From Ruminococcus sp. (GTDB taxonomy: Bacteria > Bacillota_A > Clostridia > Oscillospirales > Ruminococcaceae), in the NCBI GenBank assembly GCA_017418765.1, contig JAFOMV010000057.1, forward strand, positions 1 to 13,256: a stretch of DNA of 13,256 nt, written 5' to 3'. The translations under genes and the position numbers were made by a program. This document shows positions 1-6,585 of the stretch, piece after piece. Under the pieces are notes generated by a model, which was not told the DNA's origin, did not search any database, and saw only the letters and a program-made list of their open reading frames with translations. The first letter of the stretch is position 1; every line of letters starts with the position of its first letter.

Positions 1-501
1 ACAGCAGAATTCTCTGCCGCAGATCCCCAGACCGCCAAGTATCTTAGCCTCGTCACGCACACCTATCTGACGCAGTTCGATACGTGTTCTGAAAACAGAT
101 GCCAGATCCTTTACCAGTTCACGGAAGTCAACACGGTTCTCAGCAGTAAAGTAAAAGAGAAGCTTGTTGTTGTCGAAAGTACACTCAACGTCCACAAGGT
201 TCATGCTGAGTTTTCTTGCGGCTATCTTTTCCTCACATATCTTGAAAGCATCCTTTTCACGCTGTTTGTTCTTTTCGAGGGTTCTGATATCGTTTTCATC
301 GGCAAGGCGTATGATCGGTTTAAGGGGAGAATTTACCATTTCGTCAGCTATCTCCCTGTTAGCGATAACAACTTCGCCGCATTCGATGCCTCTTACGGTC
401 TCGACGATAGCACGGTCTCCCACATTAGCCCTGATATTGCCGGGGGAGAAGTAATATATTTTTCCTACGCTCTTGAAGCGTACACCAACTATTTCTTTCA
501 T
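1..501 (-). CDS. ricT: PSP1-domain protein, RicT (YaaT)-like, 3' end cut by window edge
   Basis: Reading the minus strand from the ATG at 501 gives an uninterrupted frame to base 1 (167 residues), beginning MKEIVGVRFKSVGKIYYFSP. Near the cut end lies GGLGICGREFCC (about 156-167), the Cys-rich signature of PSP1/YaaT proteins. In B. subtilis YaaT (RicT) forms a complex with RicA (YmcA) and RicF (YlbF), carries Fe-S clusters, and affects RNase Y-dependent mRNA processing, sporulation, competence and biofilm formation; the same role here is inference. B. subtilis YaaT is about 275 residues, so roughly 100 C-terminal residues, including further cysteines, should lie outside the window. The start is supported by GGAG seven bases upstream. 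The gene begins 13 bp after the holB stop, so the two are probably cotranscribed, as in the B. subtilis holB-yaaT order. Confidence 0.9.
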   Translation of the reverse strand, partial: MKEIVGVRFKSVGKIYYFSPGNIRANVGDRAIVETVRGIECGEVVIANREIADEMVNSPLKPIIRLADENDIRTLEKNKQREKDAFKICEEKIAARKLSMNLVDVECTFDNNKLLFYFTAENRVDFRELVKDLASVFRTRIELRQIGVRDEAKILGGLGICGREFCC

Positions 502-514
502 GTATAACTCCAGT

Positions 515-1495
515 TCAGATTATTTCGATAACATCAGCAGCCAGTGCCGCAGCTGCAAGAGGTATGGTAACATTACAGTCAACGGCTTTGTTTGCCAGTT
601 CTATTTTATTGTGTATGCGTACAGCCTGATAGGGAGTTATCCTTCCGGAAAGGGCGACAGCGTTTTCACGGCTGCATCCTATCAGCTCTGCGGATTTATC
701 TCTGCCCAGCACAGCGGCGTCACGAATCAGCTTATCCAGCATGGAAAGGACATTCTTCACATCGTTTCTGCTGTTTCCGAGAGCAAAAAGCTGTGCATTG
801 AGCGAATATTCATCTTTTCTTATTATACTATCAGCGAGGCCTTTTGTCAAATCCACCTGCCTGCGGAGTTCCTCATTGCGGATATAATCGCCGCACATAC
901 CGATATTTCCATGAAAGCATCTGACAGCGCTTTCGGCTTCTTCGGGAGTGCAGTCATCTTCGATGAGCGCCTTTTTTGCCTCATCATCGGTAACAGTGGA
1001 GACTCCGAAGCACACACATCTTGAAATAATTGTAGGCAGAAAGTCTGTCCGTGAGTTGCAGGTGAAGATGAAGTAAGCGTATTCGGGCGGTTCTTCTATA
1101 AGCTTCAGCAGTACATTCTGTGTACGGGGATCGGTGTTTTTGCAGTCTGTGAAGATGCACACCTTTCTGCCGCTGGAGTTGTTGGGCTTGATGTAGGCCT
1201 GATTGATGACGGCACGGGCGGTCTCCACAGAATATCCGCCTAATTTACCGCTGGTGGGAGCGTATATCACATCGGGGTGGTAGCCTATGTCAACATTATG
1301 GCAGGCATTGCACTTGCCGCAGGGCTTTCCGTCAACGGGAGATTCGCACATCAGCGACATAGTGTAGTATTTGGCCATAAGCCTTTTGCCGCTGCCCTTT
1401 TCTCCGCAGAAAATAACGGACTGGGCAGCCTTGTCATTTTTTATCATATTTGCTATCGTAGACAGCAGATATTCGTTTCCGTATATATTCTTCAT
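515..1495 (-). CDS. holB: DNA polymerase III delta' subunit (clamp-loader AAA+ ATPase)
   Basis: A 326-residue AAA+ clamp-loader protein. Visible motifs are Walker A GEKGSGKR (31-38), a four-cysteine zinc module (C50, C59, C62, C65), LLKLIEEPP (129-137), and the clamp-loader sensor SRC (158-160). The delta' subunit joins delta and tau/gamma in loading the beta clamp at replication forks. DnaX shares this fold but is usually much longer, so size plus the adjacent ricT favours HolB. I chose the ATG at 1495 because AAGGA sits seven bases upstream; the 13 extra codons of the longer frame run into a repeat element and look non-native. Upstream lies a repeat element rather than the tmk/yaaQ/yaaR genes found in B. 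subtilis. The intact Walker A differs from the degenerate one in E. coli delta', so nucleotide binding is possible. Confidence 0.9.
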   Translation of the reverse strand: MKNIYGNEYLLSTIANMIKNDKAAQSVIFCGEKGSGKRLMAKYYTMSLMCESPVDGKPCGKCNACHNVDIGYHPDVIYAPTSGKLGGYSVETARAVINQAYIKPNNSSGRKVCIFTDCKNTDPRTQNVLLKLIEEPPEYAYFIFTCNSRTDFLPTIISRCVCFGVSTVTDDEAKKALIEDDCTPEEAESAVRCFHGNIGMCGDYIRNEELRRQVDLTKGLADSIIRKDEYSLNAQLFALGNSRNDVKNVLSMLDKLIRDAAVLGRDKSAELIGCSRENAVALSGRITPYQAVRIHNKIELANKAVDCNVTIPLAAAALAADVIEII

Positions 1496-1516
1496 GTTGT
1501 TTTCCTTTTTGCTGCG

Positions 1517-1631
1517 TGTAGGGGCGGATACCATCCGCCCGACTGACTGTCCGGCCGCCGTGCGTCCATACAGTCGGCTTCATGTTATTTTTTGTGTAAG
1601 GCACGGGACGTTGAGGACGCCCTCCCCTACA
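1517..1631. repeat. Short intergenic repeat element with terminal inverted repeats (MITE/REP-like)
   Basis: A 115-bp non-coding block fills the gap between holB and the decarboxylase gene. Its ends are inverted copies, TGTAGGGGCGG (1517-1527) and, read on the minus strand, TGTAGGGGAGG (1631-1621), matching at 10 of 11 positions. Inside are a perfect 8-bp stem (GGGCGGAT 1522-1529 with ATCCGCCC 1533-1540) and a second inverted pair (CCGACTG 1539-1545, CAGTCGG 1571-1577). It is clearly more GC-rich than the other intergenic DNA here and begins two bases past the decarboxylase stop. From memory, GTAGGGGCGG-type repeats recur between genes in Ruminococcus and relatives; that could not be checked. 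It encodes no credible protein. Confidence 0.7.
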
Positions 1632-1633
1632 TA

Positions 1634-2965
1634 TCACTGACGCACCACTAATACTTTATCAATATCATAGCGTTTGAAAAGCTCAATGCACTGGCGGTCA
1701 ATGATCTCGCCGCTTGCGGCTATAGGTATCGCAGGAGGGCACGGCACTTTCACGGAAGCGCATATGCGTCCCTCGGCTTCCGGGGCAGGTATCTCCTCAC
1801 ATGGGGAGAATACTGCCTCACGTATTGTCATAGCCTTTTCCGGCAGAGCGATGCTGAAGCTTTCCTTTATCGGTTCGTGCTTTCGTGCAGAGCGCAGAGC
1901 TGTGTCAAGAGCATCCGTCAGCTTTGCGTAGTCCCCGGCAGTGCTCATAGGTGACATGAGAAGTATCAGCAGAGAACTGTCGGCATATTCACATTCAGCG
2001 CCGTTTGAACGAAGTCTCTCCGCAAGCTCATTGCCATTGTATCCGCATTCAGCCGCCATTACCGTAATGTGGAAAGGCTCGCTTTCGGCAAATATAAGCC
2101 TGTCTGAGAAGTGGCTTTTCAGCCTCTGCACCGATCTCATACCGTCAGCGATATCATCGGCTATGCAGTCACAGATATACCTGTTGCAGAGATCGAGGCT
2201 TGCCATTATAAGATAGGAAGGACTTGTAGAGCCGAAAAAACTCATGGCCTGTTTCAGCCTTCCCACGTATTCTTTGCAGGATGTGTGGAGCATTGCCGCA
2301 CCTGTCAGCGCAGGCAGCATTTTGTGTGCTGAGTCGCAGCACAGGTCAGCTCCAAGATTCATAGGGTGGACATTTTTCGGCAGAAAAGCAAGATGAGCGC
2401 CGTGAGCGTTATCCACCAGCAGTTTCGCCCCGTATTTACGGCATACAGCTGCAAGGGAGCGGATATCGGCAGTTTTGCCTGTGTAATCCGGGGATGTGAC
2501 GTACAGACAGGCAGGCTTGCCGCATTCTTTCAGAGCGGCCTCAACAGCGGATGTCTTGATATTCCCTGAGAGTATCCCTCCGCTGTATTCCGGCATTATC
2601 CACACAGGGGAGATATCCAGCAGAGCGCAGGCATTGAGGAATGCACGGTGAACGTTTCTCACGGCTATGACCTGACGTCCCTCCTGTTTCATAAGGGCGA
2701 GCATGGCCTGAATGCACAGAGTAGAGCCGCCTGCGGAGTACACGGTCTCAGCCGTATGGTACAGGCGGGACATATATTTTTCGCTTTCAGCGATAATGCC
2801 TCCCGCCTCAAAAAGGCTGTCCGCACCTGCTATCTCGGTGATATCGAGGGAAAATGCAGAGGAAAGCTCATTTGTGGGATAATGCCCTTTATGGCCTGGC
2901 ATATGGCATCGCACCATACCGCCGGCGGAATAGGCTGTTAAAAAATCATAGATCGGTGTATCCAT
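1634..2965 (-). CDS. Orn/Lys/Arg decarboxylase family protein (YaaO/SpeA-like, PLP-dependent)
   Basis: A 443-residue fold-type I PLP enzyme of the Orn/Lys/Arg decarboxylase family. Family signatures include HMPGHKG (21-27), SAGGST (77-82), NVHRA with the probable ring-stacking His106, VDNAHGAH (184-191, with the Asp that contacts the pyridine nitrogen), and SAHKMLPALTG (212-222) with the PLP-binding Lys215. Members decarboxylate arginine, lysine or ornithine to agmatine, cadaverine or putrescine in the cytoplasm, feeding polyamine synthesis. The substrate cannot be read from sequence, and YaaO itself is poorly characterised. Length is slightly below the roughly 480 residues of YaaO. AAAGGA stands six bases before the ATG and the gap to the upstream sigma-like gene is 11 bp, indicating one transcript. 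Its position before holB and ricT parallels the B. subtilis yaaO region. Confidence 0.88.
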   Translation of the reverse strand: MDTPIYDFLTAYSAGGMVRCHMPGHKGHYPTNELSSAFSLDITEIAGADSLFEAGGIIAESEKYMSRLYHTAETVYSAGGSTLCIQAMLALMKQEGRQVIAVRNVHRAFLNACALLDISPVWIMPEYSGGILSGNIKTSAVEAALKECGKPACLYVTSPDYTGKTADIRSLAAVCRKYGAKLLVDNAHGAHLAFLPKNVHPMNLGADLCCDSAHKMLPALTGAAMLHTSCKEYVGRLKQAMSFFGSTSPSYLIMASLDLCNRYICDCIADDIADGMRSVQRLKSHFSDRLIFAESEPFHITVMAAECGYNGNELAERLRSNGAECEYADSSLLILLMSPMSTAGDYAKLTDALDTALRSARKHEPIKESFSIALPEKAMTIREAVFSPCEEIPAPEAEGRICASVKVPCPPAIPIAASGEIIDRQCIELFKRYDIDKVLVVRQ

Positions 2966-2976
2966 AGTTCATCCTT

Positions 2977-3276
2977 TTATATTAAGTAATATTGAAGTAT
3001 GCGGTACATTTTCAGACGGGCACGCTTCATAAGAGCTGAGACCGCCTGTGGAGTTATACCGAGCAGCTTACTGATAGCTACTGTATCTGTGTTCTTAAAA
3101 TAGTATAACACAATTATTTCTTTTTGTCTCGGTGTAAGCTCATTATTTATAACATTTAACAGTATTTTTCTTAATTTTATCTTACTGTCATCCTTTGTAC
3201 CTCCTTCGAGAATAAAACGTATGCCTTCATCAGCTTTGCCTGTAAAGGAATCAGAATAGGTCTCACGTCTCGACAC
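2977..3276 (-). CDS. Small sigma-70 region 4-like DNA-binding protein
   Basis: Reads as 99 residues from a GTG at 3276. The C-terminal half is sigma region 4: ELTPRQKEIIVLYYF (46-60), then a helix-turn-helix around AISKLLGITPQAVSALMKRA (67-86). No region 2 is present, so it cannot be a complete sigma factor. It resembles region-4-only factors and ArpU/phage-type late regulators, which act on RNA polymerase or DNA; the targets are unknown. The longer open frame starts at a TTG (3306), but AGGAGG lies 10 bases before the GTG and inside the end of the upstream gene. That gives a 14-bp overlap with the coiled-coil gene and suggests translational coupling. The N-terminal 30 residues are polar and match nothing I recognise. 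The exact start is uncertain. Confidence 0.75.
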   Translation of the reverse strand: MSRRETYSDSFTGKADEGIRFILEGGTKDDSKIKLRKILLNVINNELTPRQKEIIVLYYFKNTDTVAISKLLGITPQAVSALMKRARLKMYRILQYYLI

Positions 3277-3496
3277 GGCTCTCAATCCTCCTGATATAGG
3301 AATCAAGGCAGTCTATGACCTCCTGCATCTGGACTTTTTCAGCGTAAAGCAGATCGATTCGTTGGTCTAATGCCAGTTCGTTGATACGTGCTTCTTTGCC
3401 CTTGTTCCTGAGTGAAGAACGCAGAGCAGAGAGTTCTGTGATGCGCTGCTGAGCTTTCAGACAGCTTTCTTTGTAGGATAATAGCATATTTTTCAT
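3263..3496 (-). CDS. Small coiled-coil protein, partner of sigma-like factor (unknown function)
   Basis: A 77-residue hydrophilic, almost wholly helical protein starting MKNMLLSYKESCLKAQQRIT. Heptad-like spacing of Leu/Ile through LRSSLRNKGKEARINELALD and a C-terminal VIDCLDSYIRRIES suggests a coiled coil. I do not recognise a named family. In phage DUF1492/ArpU-type regulators a coiled coil of this kind is followed by a sigma-like helix-turn-helix in one chain; here the two halves appear as separate overlapping genes, so a physical partnership is a reasonable inference. AAAGGAGG ends seven bases before the ATG at 3496, a very strong site, so the 47 extra upstream codons of the longer frame are rejected. 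It is the first gene of the operon, about 105 nt downstream of the predicted transcription start. Confidence 0.72.
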   Translation of the reverse strand: MKNMLLSYKESCLKAQQRITELSALRSSLRNKGKEARINELALDQRIDLLYAEKVQMQEVIDCLDSYIRRIESRVET

Positions 3497-3523
3497 TTTT
3501 ATACCTCCTTTTTCTGATGGCAG

Positions 3524-3547
3524 GCTGATAAAAGAGGTCTTATCAGC
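3524..3547 (-). promoter_or_regulatory. Leader hairpin with anti-Shine-Dalgarno-like loop
   Basis: In the 5' leader of the coiled-coil gene, 3524-3531 and 3540-3547 form a perfect 8-bp stem (GCTGATAA/TTATCAGC). On the transcript the loop reads GACCTCTT. Its ACCTC is exactly complementary to GAGGU in the gene's own ribosome site (3503-3507), 16 nt past the stem. A loop-SD pseudoknot could therefore hide the start site. The stem is certain as sequence; its regulatory role is inference. Confidence 0.45.
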
Positions 3548-3608
3548 AATGCCTATAGGGAGAAAAAGATAGCGACGAGAACGGATGTTCTGCTTCCTTG
3601 TGGATATT

Positions 3609-3637
3609 ATTATAGAACATTCATTCGCTTTTGTCAA
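3609..3637 (-). promoter_or_regulatory. Consensus sigma-A promoter for the coiled-coil/sigma-like/decarboxylase operon
   Basis: On the minus strand TTGACA (3637-3632) is followed by exactly 17 bases and TATAAT (3614-3609), a perfect match to the vegetative consensus. Predicted start is near 3602, giving a leader of about 105 nt before the ATG at 3496. No other good promoter was seen between here and ricT, so it may serve the whole operon. Confidence 0.88.
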
Positions 3638-3671
3638 TAGGTCAGGAACATATGTTTTATATTTAATAAAT

Positions 3672-3711
3672 AAAAAGAGGAAAAGACCTTTCCTGAGGAG
3701 CGGCCTTTTCC
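3672..3711 (-). terminator. Rho-independent terminator after the GNAT gene
   Basis: On the minus strand GGAAAAGGCC (3711-3702) pairs with GGTCTTTTCC (3688-3679) with one G-U pair, and TCTTTTTA follows. It lies about 42 bases past the acetyltransferase stop and just upstream of the next operon's promoter, separating the two minus-strand units. Confidence 0.8.
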
Positions 3712-3752
3712 CCGATAAACTCGTATATAACCGTTATTCTGCCATAATGGCA

Positions 3753-4181
3753 TCATTTATTTGGTATTCTTTTTTTTAGTACCATACTTGCGCCAAGACC
3801 AAGTTCTTCACGCAGCACAAATCCGAAACGTTTATAGAATTCTTCTTTGCCTGCCGAAGCACCAAGATATGTCCGCAGATCTGGACTGACAGCTGTTCTG
3901 CGGCTTATCTCTCCGAGAACGTATTCCATAAGGCATGAGCCTATATGTCTGCCCTGATGGTCAGGCAGCACCATTATATCATGTATATAGGCGAATAATA
4001 CCCCATCACCAACTATTCTTGCAAAGCCTACGATCTTTTCCCCGTCATATGCACAGACAGAATACAGGGTATTCTCAAACATCTCCTCAACAATGTGAAC
4101 AGGTTTGCTGCCCCAGCCAACAGCTTCTGCAAGGGTATTGTATTCTTCTGCGTCAGGTTTTTTCTCAATAATGTCTATCAT
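3753..4181 (-). CDS. GNAT family N-acetyltransferase
   Basis: A 142-residue single-domain GNAT protein. The acetyl-CoA binding motif A is visible as IHDIMVLPDHQGRHIGSCLM (66-85), with QGRHIG as the pyrophosphate loop. Preceding strands (SVCAYDGEKIVGFARIVGDG, 41-60) and the C-terminal EEFYKRFGF (113-121) also fit the family. Such enzymes move an acetyl group from acetyl-CoA to an amine of a small molecule or protein; the acceptor here cannot be told. The start ATG overlaps the upstream LRR gene's stop by 4 bp (ATGA) and has no evident SD, so translation is probably coupled to that gene. Length is normal for the small GNAT subgroup. A run of eight A residues near the 3' end is a possible slippage site but the frame is intact. 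Confidence 0.88.
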   Translation of the reverse strand: MIDIIEKKPDAEEYNTLAEAVGWGSKPVHIVEEMFENTLYSVCAYDGEKIVGFARIVGDGVLFAYIHDIMVLPDHQGRHIGSCLMEYVLGEISRRTAVSPDLRTYLGASAGKEEFYKRFGFVLREELGLGASMVLKKRIPNK

Positions 4182-6085
4182 ATAAATAATGTTCTGAATC
4201 CGTGCATACGTGCATAGCTTTCCGCCTGCTTGCGGTTGACCTGTTTAAGTATACGGATCACTTGTTTATGTCCTTTCTTTATCTCGTTGAGGTCTATGCC
4301 TTCGTTTTCAAATTCGATTATACCGATATGATCAAGACTTTCACAGCCGTTGAAGGCATCCTCTTTTATATCCTTAGTGTACATACTTACACGCAGTCCG
4401 GTAAGATTCTGACAGGCGTAGAATGCCCAGTTTCCGATAGCCTTTACAGTAGCCGGAATGGTTATCTCAGTAAGCGAACGGCACCATGAGAATGCGCTTT
4501 CGCCTATTTCCTGAACAGAATTTGATATTATCACCTTTTTCAGATTATAGCACTCAGAGAAAGCAGAAGCTCCGATCATATCGACACTTCCCGATATAAC
4601 TATCCTGTGGAGTTTTTTGCAGGAGAAAAAGGTGAGGTCATTTATTCTTTGCAAATAAGCAGGCAGAACTATGTTTTCAAGGGTATTGCATCTGCCGAAA
4701 GCGCCTTTTCCTATCTTTTTCAGTGATTCGGGGAAGCTGACATCCTTCAGCTTCACGCATTTGAGAAATGCATTATCTCCGATAGATTCAAGGTTTTTAG
4801 AGAACACTATCTCCTCAAGGTTGAAGCAGTGACAGAAAGCGAACTTATCAATGGTCTTAACGCTGTCTGTCATAACTATACGCTTTACAGTTTCATTTCC
4901 GCGAAAAGCATACTGACCTATGATCCTGACTTTTTCAGGAATGTTTATCACCTCGGTAGTTCCGACATATTTCAGAAGTGTACCATTTTTGTCTATGGCC
5001 ATATTATTGATATCATCTATCTCGATATTTTCATCGTTGAGCAGATCGCCGTATTTAGCCTGACGTTCATCAATGGACATTTGCGGCGATATATTATCGG
5101 CCGGCTTTGGTGAGTCTGACTTCTGCTGAACAGCAGGCTTCACGGTGGTTTCCTTCTTCTCCTTTACAGAGGCGGAAGGCTTTTCCTCCTTCTTTTCAGC
5201 GTTCTTTGCTTTATCTGCAACAGCCGGCGCAGTTTCGATCTCCTCCATCTTAGCTGATACCTTTGCAGCCACATTGCTGATAACAGTTTCAGCCGTTATG
5301 GGTTCAAATTCAAGAGGATCAATATTTATAGTCTGCTTGTGGTTTTTATTTTTCTTGTTTTTCCTATTCTTTTTTGATTTTTTGCTGCCGTTATTCGATG
5401 TGGTTGTAACAGGCGCAATAGCTTCCATTGTAGGTGCAGGTTTCTTCTCGTCAGCCTTTGGGACTTCCTTTGCAGGCTCGGCTTTCTTTTCGTCAGCCTT
5501 TGAAACTTCCTTTGCAGGCTCGGCTTTCTTTTCAGCAGCCTTTGGGACTTCCTTTGCAGGCTCGGCTTTATTTTCAGCAGCCTTTGGGATTTTCTTTGCA
5601 GGCTCAGCTTTCTTTTCAGCAGCTTTTGGAGTTTCTTTTGCATGCTCGGCTTTCTTTCCGTCAGCCTTTGGGACTTCCTTTGCAGGCTCGGCTTTCTTTT
5701 CGTCAGCCTTTGGAGTTTCCTTTGCAGGCTCGGCTTTCTTTTCAGCAGCCTTTGGAACTTCCTTTGAAGGCTCGGCTTTCTTTTCAGCAGCCTTTGGAAC
5801 TTCCTTTGCAGGCTCGGCTTTCTTTTCGTCAGCCTTTGGGACTTCCTTTGCAGGCTCGGCTTTCTTTTCAGCAGCCTTTGGAACTTCTTTTGCAGGCTCA
5901 GCTTTGGACTGGTCATCCGCAGCAGCTTTGACGGTGTTTGCTTTTACTGCTCTTACTCTTTTGATAACTTTTACTTTTTTGGGTGCTGAATGTACTGAGG
6001 CAAGCTCCGCCTCACGGCATACAGGGCATGAATCAGCCTTATCTGCATCATACAGGTGATTTTTTGGACAATTTACAATATTCAT
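4178..6085 (-). CDS. Zinc-ribbon-like / K-E-P-A tandem repeat / BspA-type leucine-rich repeat protein
   Basis: A 635-residue chimera with no signal peptide. Residues 1-23 hold CPKNHLYD and CPVC (C6, H10, C20, C23), a small zinc-ribbon-like module. Residues 62-215 are eleven tandem copies of a 14-residue unit, consensus AEPAKEVPKAAEKK. A Lys-rich patch (234-250) and a charged linker follow. Residues 380-586 are nine 23-residue BspA/LRR_5-type repeats of the form IVxxxSVxxIGxxAFxxCxxLxx, and the end (587-635) is a basic helical tail. BspA-type repeats usually mediate protein binding, often at the cell surface, but lack of a secretion signal argues for a cytoplasmic role here. The highly charged repeat region may act as an extended spacer. 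GGAG lies nine bases before the ATG. It is cotranscribed with the acetyltransferase. Function unknown. Confidence 0.85.
   Translation of the reverse strand: MNIVNCPKNHLYDADKADSCPVCREAELASVHSAPKKVKVIKRVRAVKANTVKAAADDQSKAEPAKEVPKAAEKKAEPAKEVPKADEKKAEPAKEVPKAAEKKAEPSKEVPKAAEKKAEPAKETPKADEKKAEPAKEVPKADGKKAEHAKETPKAAEKKAEPAKKIPKAAENKAEPAKEVPKAAEKKAEPAKEVSKADEKKAEPAKEVPKADEKKPAPTMEAIAPVTTTSNNGSKKSKKNRKNKKNKNHKQTINIDPLEFEPITAETVISNVAAKVSAKMEEIETAPAVADKAKNAEKKEEKPSASVKEKKETTVKPAVQQKSDSPKPADNISPQMSIDERQAKYGDLLNDENIEIDDINNMAIDKNGTLLKYVGTTEVINIPEKVRIIGQYAFRGNETVKRIVMTDSVKTIDKFAFCHCFNLEEIVFSKNLESIGDNAFLKCVKLKDVSFPESLKKIGKGAFGRCNTLENIVLPAYLQRINDLTFFSCKKLHRIVISGSVDMIGASAFSECYNLKKVIISNSVQEIGESAFSWCRSLTEITIPATVKAIGNWAFYACQNLTGLRVSMYTKDIKEDAFNGCESLDHIGIIEFENEGIDLNEIKKGHKQVIRILKQVNRKQAESYARMHGFRTLFI
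5441..5902 (-). repeat. 11 x 42-bp in-frame tandem repeat
   Basis: Eleven contiguous 42-bp units encode residues 62-215 of the LRR protein. Units differ by point changes only, such as AAEKK/ADEKK, PAK/PSK/HAK and EVPK/ETPK/KIPK, with no partial units inside. Because 42 is a multiple of three and the units lack stops in several frames, long spurious open frames appear on both strands. Such arrays commonly change copy number by slippage or recombination. Confidence 0.95.
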
Positions 6086-6153
6086 ATACTATCACTCCAA
6101 CATAAGATGTTTATGATGTTATATTTTTAAGAAATAATGAATTCAACAATATA

Positions 6154-6182
6154 ATTATAGCATTTCAAAGACGAAAAATCAA
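6154..6182 (-). promoter_or_regulatory. Sigma-A promoter for the LRR-protein/GNAT unit
   Basis: On the minus strand TTGATT (6182-6177), a 17-base spacer and TATAAT (6159-6154). The predicted start near 6147 leaves a leader of about 60 nt before the ATG at 6085. Confidence 0.8.
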
Positions 6183-6585
6183 TAACTGTTCGTGGATAAC
6201 GGTAATTTTTGTGAAAAATCACATTAATATTGCTGTTGCAGCCTTTAAATCACGGTATATCCACTTGTGATATGCAGAATTTTTGAACAAAATGCACAAA
6301 GAGCTTGTTTGACTATCATATATATGTATCTTTATTTGCTATATATTTTCACATTTATATGACAACTGATCTAATATTTACGAGAAAGAAAATCTTATTC
6401 TTTTGCTAAATAAATATCAAGTATCTATTTGATCATGAGCCGTTTTATTATCCATTTATTTGTAAACAAAGGCAAAAAAATATCAGACGTCTTGCAATTA
6501 ATTCAAAATTCCGCAATATTTCGTTGTTTTCAAAAAATATTCTAAGGATAATGCAAGTTGGTTTATACTTGCTGTATAGGATTTT
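6183..6585. other. AT-rich intergenic region without a recognisable gene
   Basis: About 400 bases between the divergent LRR-protein and CAP-dockerin promoters. It is strongly AT-rich, with short A/T runs and weak dyads such as CATATATATG near 6318. The only open frame (6448-6639, minus) is low in complexity, has no ribosome site and looks fortuitous. I see no tRNA, terminator or repeat element. Confidence 0.6.

Noticed and set aside
473..1024. Plus-strand open frame opposite holB
   Set aside because: Antisense to a clear clamp-loader gene, without SD or recognisable motif.
1496..1534. N-terminal extension of holB (13 codons)
   Set aside because: A good SD lies just before the internal ATG at 1495, and the extension reads into the repeat element.
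5441..5902. Possible CRISPR array
   Set aside because: Units are contiguous and similar along their whole length, with no unique spacers, and they encode protein repeats in frame.
5326..5916. Second minus-strand frame with Gln/Arg/Lys/Leu periodic translation
   Set aside because: Same repeat array read out of frame; unit length divisible by three keeps all frames open.
5145..6059. Long open frame on the plus strand, 304 codons, with Phe/Ser/Ala/Gly-rich periodic translation
   Set aside because: It is the antisense of the 42-bp repeat array and flanks; periodic low-complexity translation, no ribosome site, and the minus frame has recognisable LRR and zinc-like domains.
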